Assembly (NCBI RefSeq): GCF_000785435.2
Contig: NZ_JTDB02000003.1
Location: forward strand, 186,001-250,000
Origin: Paraburkholderia sacchari
GTDB lineage: Bacteria > Pseudomonadota > Gammaproteobacteria > Burkholderiales > Burkholderiaceae
DNA length: 64,000 nucleotides
Direction of reading: 5' to 3'
Below are positions 6,743-15,159 of this stretch, piece after piece (the stretch's first letter is position 1; every line of letters starts with the position of its first letter). The translations under genes were made by a program, and so were the position numbers. The notes under the pieces were generated by a model, which made no database searches, had not been told where the DNA came from, and saw only the letters and a program-made list of their open reading frames with translations.

Positions 6743-8632
6743 GTGGATTCCCGCACATTCACCATCCAGCAAGTCTTTCAGGATCGCCGCCAATATCGCG
6801 TTCCTTTCTACCAGCGCCCCTATGTATGGAACCGCGAGGACCAATGGTGTCGTCTGTGGGAGGACATTCGTGACAAGGCCGAAGATCGGCTGGATGGGAA
6901 TAAAGCCGTCCCACATTTCATGGGCGCAGTCGTCCTTGAGCCGCAACAGAGAACAGGCTTGCTTGGCGTGGTGCGCGACCACATCATCGATGGGCAACAG
7001 CGCCTGACCACGCTGCAATATGTTCTGACTGCACTCACGCATGCATTGCGTGAGTGGGACCAAATCAAGCTGTTGCCCCTGGTCGATGTATGCCTGTGCA
7101 ACGACAACCCCCAGACGATGGAAGATCCGGGCGTTGAGGTATTCAAGCTCTGGCCGACCTTCCGCGACCAGTCTCAGTATGTGCAGGCGATGACGGCCAC
7201 ATCGCCCGATGAACTACGCGAGCGTTTCCCGGCCAGCTTTACGCAACGCGCCGAACTGAAAAAGATCGGTATCGACCACCCACCTGCACTGGAGGCGATA
7301 CTGTTCTTTCGTGGCGCGATGGCCGACTGGCGACAGGAACATGCGGAAATATCGGCAGAGACATTGGCGACGGCACTGACCACCGCCATCCTGACTGATC
7401 TTTCCATCGTATGCATCTCCTTGGGAGAGGAAGACGACGCCCAAGTGATATTCGAGACTCTCAACGGCCACGGGGCGGAACTGCACGCCACCGACCTGAT
7501 CCGCAACTTCATCTTCATGCGGGCCAACCAGAATGCCGACAGCCTCTACGCCAACCTGTGGAGCCAGTTCGAGGCACCGCTATGGTCGGAATCGCAAAAG
7601 CGTGGTCGCCTAAGCCGCCCCAGGCTTGAGTGGTTTGTGCAGACCGCCGTGCAAGCAGAGACGGGTGACGAGATTGATGTGGGTCGGCTGTACGCTGGGT
7701 ACCGGCGATTCATAGATGGCTCGGCACAGCTACGCAGCGCCGATGCCCAGCTGGAGATGCTGAATAGGCATGCTGAGAATTACCGCGCCCTGGTTACGGG
7801 CGCGGGCGAATCACCCATCGGCATTTTTGGTCGGCGTATCGGCATTTGGGAGGCATCCCCCACCCATTCGCTGGCGCTACGCATCGCCAACTCCGCGTTG
7901 CCGCCAGATGAGCAGACTGAGATTTTCCGGTCCATCGAGTCCTACCTCGTGCGTCGAGCCATCTGCGGCCTGACACGCAAGAACTACAACAAGGTCTTCG
8001 CGCAGCTACTCAGGAAAGCCCAGACAAGCGATCTGAGCGCCGCATCGTTCCGTGCCCTGTTGTCCGACGGCGCAGGTGAAATTTCGCGCTGGCCGCGTGA
8101 TGAGGAATTCCGTAGTCACTGGATCAATGGGGACATCTATCCCGGCCGACTCACCGCCTCGATGTTACGAGCTATCTTCCATCGCTTGGAAACTGCAATG
8201 CGCTCGGAAAAAAGCGAGGAGCGTGTGCCACTGGCCTTGGATGACCTGGACATCGACCACATCCTGCCGCAGTCATGGAACACCTACTGGCCGCTGTCAG
8301 ATGGCACGGTTGCCAGTGCCGATGAGATTTCGCAGGCCCATATCCTCCAATTCGCGCCAGAAAGCATGGACGCGCACTCCAAGCTCATCCTCGAACGCGA
8401 GAAGGCTGTGCCCCGGATAGGCAACCTCACGCTCGTGCATTACGGCGTGAATCGCTCCTTGCAGAACCACGCGTACCCGCAGAAACGGGCCGCTCTGTTC
8501 GAGCACTCGAACCTGCAACTTAACCGAAAGCTGATGCAGTTGGACGGATGGGACGAGAGCGCCATTGCCAAGCGTGGCGAGACCCTGTTTGAGACGGCGC
8601 GTGGATTGTGGATCGGGCCGTCCACAACGTAG
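6743..8632 (+). CDS. DUF262/DUF1524 protein, GmrSD-type restriction enzyme
   Basis: This 629-residue protein has the full GmrS-GmrD fusion layout. The N-terminal DUF262 domain (ParB/sulfiredoxin-like NTPase) shows VPFYQRPYVW near 20-29 and the signature IIDGQQRLTTL at 81-91, followed by a FETLNGHGAEL...DLIRN segment. The C-terminal DUF1524 HNH-like nuclease shows DIDHILPQSW near 503-512 (DHxxP) and GNLTLVHYGVNRSLQN near 560. Known GmrSD enzymes are type IV restriction systems that cleave modified phage DNA using NTP hydrolysis. Translation probably begins at GTG 6743 (GAGAGAACGCCT upstream). The next gene, a probable PD-(D/E)XK nuclease, follows by 69 bp on the same strand, so this looks like a two-gene defence unit. 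The target modification is unknown. Confidence 0.85.
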   Translation: MDSRTFTIQQVFQDRRQYRVPFYQRPYVWNREDQWCRLWEDIRDKAEDRLDGNKAVPHFMGAVVLEPQQRTGLLGVVRDHIIDGQQRLTTLQYVLTALTHALREWDQIKLLPLVDVCLCNDNPQTMEDPGVEVFKLWPTFRDQSQYVQAMTATSPDELRERFPASFTQRAELKKIGIDHPPALEAILFFRGAMADWRQEHAEISAETLATALTTAILTDLSIVCISLGEEDDAQVIFETLNGHGAELHATDLIRNFIFMRANQNADSLYANLWSQFEAPLWSESQKRGRLSRPRLEWFVQTAVQAETGDEIDVGRLYAGYRRFIDGSAQLRSADAQLEMLNRHAENYRALVTGAGESPIGIFGRRIGIWEASPTHSLALRIANSALPPDEQTEIFRSIESYLVRRAICGLTRKNYNKVFAQLLRKAQTSDLSAASFRALLSDGAGEISRWPRDEEFRSHWINGDIYPGRLTASMLRAIFHRLETAMRSEKSEERVPLALDDLDIDHILPQSWNTYWPLSDGTVASADEISQAHILQFAPESMDAHSKLILEREKAVPRIGNLTLVHYGVNRSLQNHAYPQKRAALFEHSNLQLNRKLMQLDGWDESAIAKRGETLFETARGLWIGPSTT

Positions 8633-8701
8633 TGAGTAGCAGCGAAACGAGCATTGATTCTCGGTGTAGCTTGCTAATGGCGGTTCAAGGGAACCCGAAG
8701 A

Positions 8702-9688
8702 ATGGGAAAAATAACGCGTATCGCATACAACAGTGCCGACTGGCATCATCCGACGGGCGAAGCCGCGCAACACGAAGGGGGAGAGTCATATACCAATCTC
8801 AACGGCTTCGGCCATGAAGACTGGCTGTTTCGCGATGAATGGCAGATCGATGGTTGGCGATATGCGTTTCTTCAAGGAGTAAATCGGAGCTATCGGAAAC
8901 TGGTGGAAGAGCGCAAACCATTCGACGTCACGCTCTACACGATTCAACCGGATAAACAAAGACGGTACGTTGCAAGGATTGAAGACGTTGAGTGTCTAGA
9001 TGATAAACAGGCAGCGACGGCGCTAGACGTTTTCAAGGCTAACGGTTGGTTCAGCTCGATGCAGGAGGAGGTCCGGGAGATCGGCGGCAACATCGAAGCT
9101 CTTGGTAACGTGCAGTGGGCGAGGCATGCCTTAAATGTGAGATATCGCCTCGAAAACGTACACCGCTTTGCGCGAGACACCTTTGCCTCGCAGGATGATC
9201 CTGTATGGCACCTGAATCGCTATTCGTTGACTGGTGTCGATGGCTTGCGTGAGAAATTTCGTCGCAACGGTGGGCGTGCAGGTTCCGCTGATTTCCCAAG
9301 CATCGCAGAGTACACCCGCCACGGTGTTGGGCCGACGCGGGTTAGCCCGGAACACGCACGGATGCAGACTGTTCTCATGAAGCAGCTACGAGCCGAGTTC
9401 CCCGGCACAGCTGTCGTGCGCGAAGAGAATTTCATTGATGTAATGGTCAAGACGAATAGCGAACTGCGGTTGTACGAAATCAAGTCGGACCTTTCACCAC
9501 GAACTGTGCTGCGGCTCGCCATAGGGCAACTGTTGGAATACTCCTACTTCCAGATTGACAGTGAGGGGCGAAAAGTGACGCTCGTCGCGGTTGGGCGAAA
9601 CCAGCTTTCGAACGATGACGCAGCCTATTTGGCTCATCTACGCGATTCAGTCGGGTTGCCGCTCGAATATCGGGTGGTTACCGTTTAG
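8702..9688 (+). CDS. Probable PD-(D/E)XK nuclease with novel N-terminal domain
   Basis: This 328-residue protein ends in a restriction-like fold. A helix (HARMQTVLMKQLRAEF, about 218-233) is followed by ENFIDVMVK with Asp246, LYEIKSD with Glu259 and Lys261, and AIGQLLEY with Gln276, the order expected for the D...ExK...Q type. The N-terminal 110 residues are Trp- and Gly-rich (NGFGHEDWLFRDEW, WRYAFLQGVN) and could be a nucleic-acid or modified-base reader; I cannot assign a family. The middle region is helical. Lying directly after the GmrSD-type gene, it may be a second effector or a specificity partner. A small GGTTC/GAACC hairpin lies 6 bp before the start. Family assignment of the nuclease part is fairly secure, the role is inferred. 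Confidence 0.65.
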   Translation: MGKITRIAYNSADWHHPTGEAAQHEGGESYTNLNGFGHEDWLFRDEWQIDGWRYAFLQGVNRSYRKLVEERKPFDVTLYTIQPDKQRRYVARIEDVECLDDKQAATALDVFKANGWFSSMQEEVREIGGNIEALGNVQWARHALNVRYRLENVHRFARDTFASQDDPVWHLNRYSLTGVDGLREKFRRNGGRAGSADFPSIAEYTRHGVGPTRVSPEHARMQTVLMKQLRAEFPGTAVVREENFIDVMVKTNSELRLYEIKSDLSPRTVLRLAIGQLLEYSYFQIDSEGRKVTLVAVGRNQLSNDDAAYLAHLRDSVGLPLEYRVVTV

Positions 9689-9803
9689 GCTCGTCGCGCC
9701 AAACCGGATCCGCAACGCGATCAACGAGATCGTCAGTCACGAACTGATGGCCGATGGCGAATCAAAGTGCATACTCAGATCAATTTCCAAAAGAAAAAGT
9801 CAC

Positions 9804-10169
9804 ATGAAAACTGCAGATCGAATCGCCGCCGCCTTGGCCCTGCCCGAAGCATCAATGCTGGGGCCGGAATACAGCGGCAGGGGTAAGCAACACCTTTGCA
9901 TCGTGACCGGACTCAATGGCAAGCCGCGAAAGCCAACGGCGCACGCCTCAGTGCATCAGGCATTGCGGGACCTGGGCATTGATGCACGAGGTAACGGTTT
10001 GGAAACTTGGCCGGAAAAATGGCTTATCGACGAACGAAAGGCGCTGAAGCTGGGTCAGTCGACAACGATCCAGACGCCCGACGGAACGCTGATCGAAATG
10101 CACCTGGTTTTCTCAACCCCAGGCAGTCGTCGCTTGTTGAATCCGGTAATCGGTCGTGCGGTGGAATGA
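9804..10169 (+). CDS. Hypothetical protein
   Basis: A 121-residue open frame starting MKTADRIAAALAL, preceded by the purine-rich AAAAGAAAAAG. The longer frame from 9591 overlaps the nuclease gene in another phase and is not credible. The protein is mixed alpha/beta by eye (HLCIVTGL, HASVHQALRDLGI, TWPEKWLI, LIEMHLVF), soluble, with no signal peptide or membrane segment. I recognise no family. It follows the nuclease gene by 115 bp on the same strand and could be part of that transcript. Confidence 0.5.
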   Translation: MKTADRIAAALALPEASMLGPEYSGRGKQHLCIVTGLNGKPRKPTAHASVHQALRDLGIDARGNGLETWPEKWLIDERKALKLGQSTTIQTPDGTLIEMHLVFSTPGSRRLLNPVIGRAVE

Positions 10170-10192
10170 GCCAGCGCGGCCCGCATAAAGAC

Positions 10193-10516
10193 TTACCCAG
10201 GCAAAAATCCGCGTTCCAGGAGATATTTGCCAGGGCTGCGTTTCCGAAATGCCAGTTGACCTACGAGAAGGTAAACACCTGACGAGAAGGTAAACACCTG
10301 ACCGTCAGACAGGATTCCGGCCTGATCGAGAACCGTCTTCTCGGATTGTGGGCCGGAATACCCTTCAACCATGCCACGGGGCGTCAGGCGACCGCAATGG
10401 AACCATGCACCAGGGTTGCTTTGAAAATGGCTCTGCACAGAATTGATGAACGTGTCGATCTTCTGCTGGCTACTGTAGATGTCTTGCCCGACACGATGAG
10501 GACAGTTTTCATGCAC
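10193..10516 (-). CDS. Hypothetical protein with C-terminus altered by a 19-bp duplication
   Basis: A possible 107-residue gene starting at GTG, with CGGAG just upstream. The product starts MHENCPHRVGQDIYSSQQK and has no recognised domain. A perfect 19-bp tandem duplication lies inside it. If one copy is removed, the frame reads GILSDGQVFTFS and then TAG, so the ancestral protein probably had 78 residues. The duplication replaced the stop and added 29 residues that may have no function. It lies 85 bp downstream of the integrase on the same strand. Coding status is uncertain; the in-frame stop revealed by removing one repeat is an argument for it. Confidence 0.4.
   Translation of the reverse strand: MHENCPHRVGQDIYSSQQKIDTFINSVQSHFQSNPGAWFHCGRLTPRGMVEGYSGPQSEKTVLDQAGILSDGQVFTFSSGVYLLVGQLAFRKRSPGKYLLERGFLPG
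10263..10300 (+). repeat. Perfect 19-bp tandem duplication
   Basis: ACGAGAAGGTAAACACCTG occurs at 10263-10281 and again at 10282-10300 without a gap. It disrupts the reading frame of the small minus-strand gene. Confidence 0.9.
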
Positions 10517-10561
10517 GGTCTCCGTGAGGGTTAGGGAGCCACCCCTTTCGAGGGGGCTGAT

Positions 10562-10607
10562 GGCTGACGACCAGTCTCGACGGTAGTCTAAAGACTATCG
10601 GTCAGCC
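10562..10607. promoter_or_regulatory. Inverted repeats at the integrase 3' end
   Basis: GGCTGAC (10562-10568) pairs with GTCAGCC (10601-10607), the latter overlapping the integrase stop codon. Inside lies a perfect dyad TAGTCT-AA-AGACTA (10584-10597). It could act as a transcript end or as a recombination or excisionase site. No T tract follows, so a simple intrinsic terminator is less likely. Confidence 0.4.
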
Positions 10608-11585
10608 AAGTTTCCTAGCCAGTTCGGTCGCTGATGGGTGGTAGTACCGTTTGAGCATTGCCAAGCTTTGATGTCCCGAAACAGACGCCAGTTCGATCAC
10701 GTTCGGCAACTTGGTGGCCATCCGAGTGATAGCGATATGGCGAAGATCGTGCCAGTGGAAATTCGCTATCTGTGCTCTTGTGCAAGCTCGTTTGAACGCC
10801 GCATGTAGCGTGCATGCCCTTAACGGTATGACTGTGCCATCGATGCTGTGGGGTAGGGTAGAGAGAACTTCAATCGCCTTCGACGAAAGCGGTACGGTTC
10901 TCGCCAACCCATTCTTGGTCATCGGCAAATATGCTGTACGCGACTGAAGATCGACGTTCGACCACCGAAGCGCGAGAAGCTCGCCACGGCGCATGGCAGT
11001 TTCGAGGCTGAGGATTGTCGCGGGCAGTAACCACGGATTTCTTCGCCCGGTGGGAACGACGGCGCTCAGAAGCCTCGCTTCCTCGTCTGGTGACAGTATC
11101 CGGTCTCGCCCCTGTGGTGCGGGTGGCTTCCTCACCTTGGGGATGGGGTTCGTGATGTTGATGCCCCATTCGCGGATCGAGTGATTGATGATCGACGACA
11201 GGTAAGCGAGGTCACGTATAACCGTGCCGGGTGCGACCGATTCCAGCCGTTCATCCCGATACGTGGCTATAGCCTTCGGAGTCAGCCCCGCCATGCTGAG
11301 TTTTGCCAGCTTGGACCGGCAGGTTGCACGCAAGCGAATGATTTCGTCTGTGCCGCCTCTTTTGTCAGGGCAGACCTCGTCGATATACCGTTCAATGATT
11401 TCTTTGAGCGTGGTCGATTCAGCTTCGCTACGGCTGACGAAGGAACCTCGATCCATTTCCTGTTCGATTGATCGTGCCCACCGTTCTGCATCTTGTCGGC
11501 TTGCGAACGACTTCGTTTCAGATGGGAAGCCGTGCCGCGATACCCGTGCTTGCCACTTGTCGCCCCTGCGTCGGATGGATGCCAT
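10602..11585 (-). CDS. Tyrosine recombinase, integrase of the element
   Basis: A 327-residue integrase with an N-terminal arm-binding region (1-55), a SAM-like core-binding domain (about 58-150) and a catalytic domain. The residues expected for the family are present: Arg199 in TAMRRGELLALRW, Lys224 in MTKNGLARTVPL, HDLRH with His279 and Arg282, His305 in SGHQS, and the nucleophile Tyr314 in KRYYHP. Length and motifs match phage and island integrases. It lies at the edge of the low-GC region with moaC next to it, so it probably inserted the element here. Direct repeats in front of its start may be arm-type sites. No tRNA gene was seen that would serve as attachment site. Confidence 0.9.
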   Translation of the reverse strand: MASIRRRGDKWQARVSRHGFPSETKSFASRQDAERWARSIEQEMDRGSFVSRSEAESTTLKEIIERYIDEVCPDKRGGTDEIIRLRATCRSKLAKLSMAGLTPKAIATYRDERLESVAPGTVIRDLAYLSSIINHSIREWGINITNPIPKVRKPPAPQGRDRILSPDEEARLLSAVVPTGRRNPWLLPATILSLETAMRRGELLALRWSNVDLQSRTAYLPMTKNGLARTVPLSSKAIEVLSTLPHSIDGTVIPLRACTLHAAFKRACTRAQIANFHWHDLRHIAITRMATKLPNVIELASVSGHQSLAMLKRYYHPSATELARKLG

Positions 11586-11597
11586 ATTCCGTCTCCA

Positions 11598-11616
11598 TTT
11601 GGACAGAATTTGGACA
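11598..11616. repeat. Direct repeat in front of the integrase
   Basis: TTTGGACA occurs at 11598-11605 and 11609-11616, start to start 11 bp, 13 bp before the integrase start. Paired repeats one helical turn apart beside an integrase gene may be arm-type or excisionase sites. Confidence 0.35.
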
Positions 11617-11724
11617 AGATCGAATTTTGAGGCGTCTAAGACCCGATTTCGACGAGAAGCGTGGGATGGGGCCGTGATCTAAAAATTCGTCTCGGCGTGA
11701 AATTAAGACTTACAAAACAATATC

Positions 11725-12204
11725 TCAACCCGCCGCCACCCAATCCCCCGACTTCCCGCCGTGCTTCTCCAGCACGCGCACATTGGTGATCGTCATGCCG
11801 CGATCGACCGCCTTGCACATGTCGTAGACCGTCAATAAGCCCACCTGAACGGCGGTCAGCGCTTCCATCTCTACACCCGTGCGGCCCAGCGTCTCCACTT
11901 GCGCCGTGCAATGCACGCCCGGCAGCGCCTCGTCGAGTGCGAAATCGACCTTCACGCGCGTGATGGCGAGCGGATGGCACAGTGGAATCAAATCGGAGGT
12001 GCGCTTGGCGCCCTGGATTGCGGCGATGCGCGCGACGCCAATCACGTCGCCTTTCTTCGCGTTGCCGTCGCGCACCAGCGCGAACGTGGCCGGCAGCATG
12101 CGGATCGTGCCGCTCGCCACGGCAATGCGCCGGGTCTCGGCCTTGCCGCCGACGTCGACCATGTGCGCGTCGCCTGCGGCGTCGAAATGGGTGAGTTCGG
12201 GCAT
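11725..12204 (-). CDS. moaC: Cyclic pyranopterin monophosphate synthase MoaC
   Basis: This 159-residue enzyme makes cyclic pyranopterin monophosphate in molybdenum cofactor synthesis, acting after MoaA. The family signature is complete: [18 protein letters not shown] at the start, [18 protein letters not shown], and [10 protein letters not shown] with the catalytic Asp and Lys near the C-terminus. Length matches the E. coli enzyme (about 160). It is the first host-core gene after the integrated element, and its 3' end appears intact (GDWVAAG). It is divergent from the M48 protease gene. Confidence 0.95.
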   Translation of the reverse strand: MPELTHFDAAGDAHMVDVGGKAETRRIAVASGTIRMLPATFALVRDGNAKKGDVIGVARIAAIQGAKRTSDLIPLCHPLAITRVKVDFALDEALPGVHCTAQVETLGRTGVEMEALTAVQVGLLTVYDMCKAVDRGMTITNVRVLEKHGGKSGDWVAAG

Positions 12205-12575
12205 GGTGGGTTCTTTCGTGATGGAGGCGCGAATTAGCAGGATTTCGCTCGACGTGCCGTGTGTGACGTGTATTGGCTATCGAGGCAGGGGCTGCGCCAA
12301 GGCTCTGGAATTGTAAGCTCGGAGGGCATCGTTTGCGTCGATAGTTCGCGTCGATATATTAAGCGAAAGATTCGAATCCGCCTTCACCCCGTGGGAGCAT
12401 CCAGCCTGGGGGAGTGCAGCGTTCCGGGCTTGCCGCACCGGGCTACAATCGGCCAGTCGGGGCCACTCGGGGGCCAGTCGGGGCCACTCGGGGCCATCGG
12501 GGCCGTCGGCGCAGGCGGCACACGATGGGTTCCTGCCACCGGGCCAGCGTCCTGCATTCTTCGATCCTGTCATCA
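12205..12575. other. Divergent intergenic region with GC-rich tandem repeats
   Basis: No gene is supported between moaC and the M48 protease gene. A 21-bp GC-rich unit (GGCCAGTCGGGGCCACTCGG plus G) is repeated perfectly at 12451-12471 and 12472-12492, followed by degenerate GGCC-ATCGG/GTCGG copies to about 12510. Confidence 0.6.
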
Positions 12576-14489
12576 ATGCATCTGAAACGGCTACTTGCTG
12601 CGTGGTTGTGCACGTCGCTTGCCGTTACGCCGCAAGCGCACGCGCAAGCGCCGGGCGGCGCGGCGGGGGCATCGGCTGCGCGCGCGGCCGTGCTCGATCT
12701 CCATGCGGCGAGCGCGCCCGCCACGATGCCGGCCAGGCCTGGCGCGAGCAAGCCGTCCGTCGTAGCCACGCCGGGCGTCGCTACGCCGGGCGTCGCTACG
12801 CTCGCGCCCGATGCACCCGCGCTCGTAAGCGGCCCGCTCGACGATGAGGCCGGCTTCGCCATTCCCGCCTCAATCGCGCAGGGCGTGTTCGGCACTTATG
12901 GCGGCGCGCAGAGTCGCTTCGGTACATCCGGATCAGGACAACTCGCCGACTCCCCCGGGATGTCGGGCTCACGCGGCAACGCCAGTGCGCGCGCACCGGC
13001 CTGGGTGCCGCAACTGCCCGACCTCGGCGACGGCTCGGGCGGCAAGCTCACTCCGCAGGCCGAGCGCCGCATCGGCGAGCGCGTGATGCGCGAGGTCCGG
13101 CGCGACCCCGACTATATCGGCGACTGGCTCGTGCACGACTATCTCAACTCGGTGGCGGAGCGCCTCTCGGCTTCGGCGGCGGCGCAGTTCATCGGCGGGT
13201 ATCGGCCGGACTTCGATCTGTTCGCCGTGCGCGATGGGCAGATCAATGCGTTCTCGCTGCCGGGCGGCTTCATCGGCGTGAATACGGGGCTGATCGTGGC
13301 CACGCAGACCGAGTCGGAGCTGGCGTCTGTGCTCGGCCACGAGATGGGCCACGTGCTCCAGCGCCACATCGCGCGCATGCTTTCGCAGAACGAGCGCTCG
13401 GGTTATGCCGCGCTCGCGGGCATTGTGTTTGGCATTCTCGCGGGCGTGCTGGCACGCAGCGGCGACCTCGGCAGCGCGATCGCCATGGGCAGCCAGGCGT
13501 ACGCCGTCGACAGCCAGTTGCGCTTCTCGCGCGCCGCCGAGCATGAGGCGGACCGCGTCGGCTTCAAGCTGCTGGCTGGCGCCGGCTACGATCCGTGGGG
13601 CATGGTGGCGTTCTTCGAGCGGCTCGAACACGCGTCGCTGGGCGACGCTGGCGTGCCGGCCTACGCGCGCACGCACCCGCTCACCATTTCACGCATCGCC
13701 GACATGGAGGATCGCGCCCGCCGCTCGCCTTACCGGCAGCCGCGCCAGTCGCCCGAATACGGCTTCGTGCGCGCGCGCGTGCGTGTGCTCCAGGACCGTT
13801 CGCGCGGCGACTACCTCGATGAGATCGCGCGTCTGCGCGCTGAGATCGACGATCGCGTCGCGCTCAACGTGGCGGCGAACTGGTACGGCATCGCCTGTGC
13901 GCAAATGCGCGCCGAACGTTACAACGATGCAGCGGCGTCGTTGGCGAATGCGCGCGCGTCGTTTGCCCGCTTCGAAGCAGCGGATGGCACAAGCGCGGGC
14001 GGCAATGGGGGCAAAAGCAGTGGCGGCAAAATCCGCAGCTCGCCGAGCCTCGACGTGCTGGCCGCCGAGATCGCGCGTCGCGCGGGCCGCGTCGACGAAG
14101 CTGTGCGGCTCGCGCAGGTCGCGCATGAAGCGTGGCCCGCGTCGCACGCGGCCACTGACGGTCTGCTGCAGGCGCTGATCGACGCGCGCCGCTTCAAGGA
14201 GGCGCAGACGCTTGCGCGCACCGAGACCGAGTCCGAGCCGCGTGAGGGGGCGTGGTGGCAGTATCTCGCGCAGTCGAGCGCGGGGCTGGGCGACCTGCTT
14301 GCGCAGCGGCGCGCGCTCGCGGAGAAGTTCGCGCTCGATGGCGCGTGGCCCTCGGCAATCCGGCAGCTCAAGGAGGCGCGCGACATGAAGTCGGTGGGGT
14401 TCTACGATTTGTCGACGATCGATGCGCGCCTGCACGACTTCGAGGCGCGCTACAAGGAAGAGCGCGCGGACGAACAGGATCAGGGATGA
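12576..14489 (+). CDS. bepA: Periplasmic M48 metalloprotease with TPR-like repeats (BepA type)
   Basis: A 637-residue exported zinc protease. MHLKRLLAAWLCTSLAVTPQAHAQ is a Sec signal peptide, which decided the start at 12576 instead of the longer frame from 12414. The HEMGH zinc motif is at about 255-259, and EHEADR near 322 gives the third ligand. A hydrophobic stretch (about 279-290) lies between. The C-terminal 250 residues are helical and Ala-rich, consistent with the TPR repeats of BepA/YfgC, which assists or degrades outer-membrane proteins such as LptD. An unusual low-complexity insert after the signal contains VATPGV repeats. The gene is divergent from moaC. Confidence 0.85.
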   Translation: MHLKRLLAAWLCTSLAVTPQAHAQAPGGAAGASAARAAVLDLHAASAPATMPARPGASKPSVVATPGVATPGVATLAPDAPALVSGPLDDEAGFAIPASIAQGVFGTYGGAQSRFGTSGSGQLADSPGMSGSRGNASARAPAWVPQLPDLGDGSGGKLTPQAERRIGERVMREVRRDPDYIGDWLVHDYLNSVAERLSASAAAQFIGGYRPDFDLFAVRDGQINAFSLPGGFIGVNTGLIVATQTESELASVLGHEMGHVLQRHIARMLSQNERSGYAALAGIVFGILAGVLARSGDLGSAIAMGSQAYAVDSQLRFSRAAEHEADRVGFKLLAGAGYDPWGMVAFFERLEHASLGDAGVPAYARTHPLTISRIADMEDRARRSPYRQPRQSPEYGFVRARVRVLQDRSRGDYLDEIARLRAEIDDRVALNVAANWYGIACAQMRAERYNDAAASLANARASFARFEAADGTSAGGNGGKSSGGKIRSSPSLDVLAAEIARRAGRVDEAVRLAQVAHEAWPASHAATDGLLQALIDARRFKEAQTLARTETESEPREGAWWQYLAQSSAGLGDLLAQRRALAEKFALDGAWPSAIRQLKEARDMKSVGFYDLSTIDARLHDFEARYKEERADEQDQG

Positions 14490-14505
14490 GCGCGCCGGTC
14501 CGGCC

Positions 14506-15159
14506 TCAGCCAGCGGCTTTTGCCGCCTTTTCAGCTTGCTCCGGACTCCGTACGAATGCGAAATGCGCCGGCACGTCTGCGCGTGCAATGGGCCGCAAGG
14601 GCAGTGCGGTTTCGGCGCGCCAGTGAAACGTGCCGCTCGCGCCGTCCTCGGCTAGCGTCGCATGCTCCGTGAAGCAGTCGAGATCGTGATCATGCAGCAG
14701 GGCCACGCGCGCATGCGTGGCGGCGGATGTGTCGACGCTTTCGGTGGTCGATTCGGTGGTCGATTCGGTGTCCGCTTCCGGCACGGCTTCGAATAGCACG
14801 CTGCCATGCTCGTCCACGTATACGGCGGTCGGCTCGAAAGGCTGGCCCGCTTGATCGGCGAGCGTCAGTGCGCCATCTTTCGCGCTGGCGAGGCGCACGA
14901 CCCATGGCGTGTATTCGAGCTCGACATAGACGCGTTGCGGCCCGTTCTGGAAGAACCACTGGCCCTTTGCGTCGCGCGCGTAATTGCGGTTGATGAAGCC
15001 GATGAGCGCCTCGTGCCGGATCTGCGAGCCCGGTGCGCCCTGGGCCTGGTCGGCTTCGTCGCGCAGGCGCCAGTGGCCGCGCGCGTCGAGCAGCAGCCAG
15101 CCGGTGCAATGGGGAACGTTGGGCCAGCGCGCGAGCGCCTGTTTGACGATGTCATCCAT
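14506..15159 (-). CDS. Conserved protein of unknown function
   Basis: A 217-residue soluble protein with no signal peptide, starting MDDIVKQALARWPNVPHCTGWLLLD. It has an aromatic, beta-rich N-terminal half (WFFQNGPQRVYVELEYTPWVVRL) and a C-terminal segment rich in Ala/Glu. A low-complexity TESTTESTTES stretch (about 132-142), made by repeated GATTCGGTGGTC-type DNA, lies between. The gene overlaps the end of the upstream hydrolase gene by eight bases, so the two are translated together. I do not know the function; the coupling suggests a link to that hydrolase. Confidence 0.7.
   Translation of the reverse strand: MDDIVKQALARWPNVPHCTGWLLLDARGHWRLRDEADQAQGAPGSQIRHEALIGFINRNYARDAKGQWFFQNGPQRVYVELEYTPWVVRLASAKDGALTLADQAGQPFEPTAVYVDEHGSVLFEAVPEADTESTTESTTESVDTSAATHARVALLHDHDLDCFTEHATLAEDGASGTFHWRAETALPLRPIARADVPAHFAFVRSPEQAEKAAKAAG

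Noticed and set aside
10346..10534. 62-residue plus-strand frame opposite the duplicated-repeat gene
   Set aside because: No ribosome-binding site or recognisable sequence; the opposite strand explains the region better.
11692..11701. CTCGGCGTGA shared with position 471, possible attachment repeat
   Set aside because: Only ten bases match and position 471 lies inside the element next to its replication gene; too short to support attL/attR.
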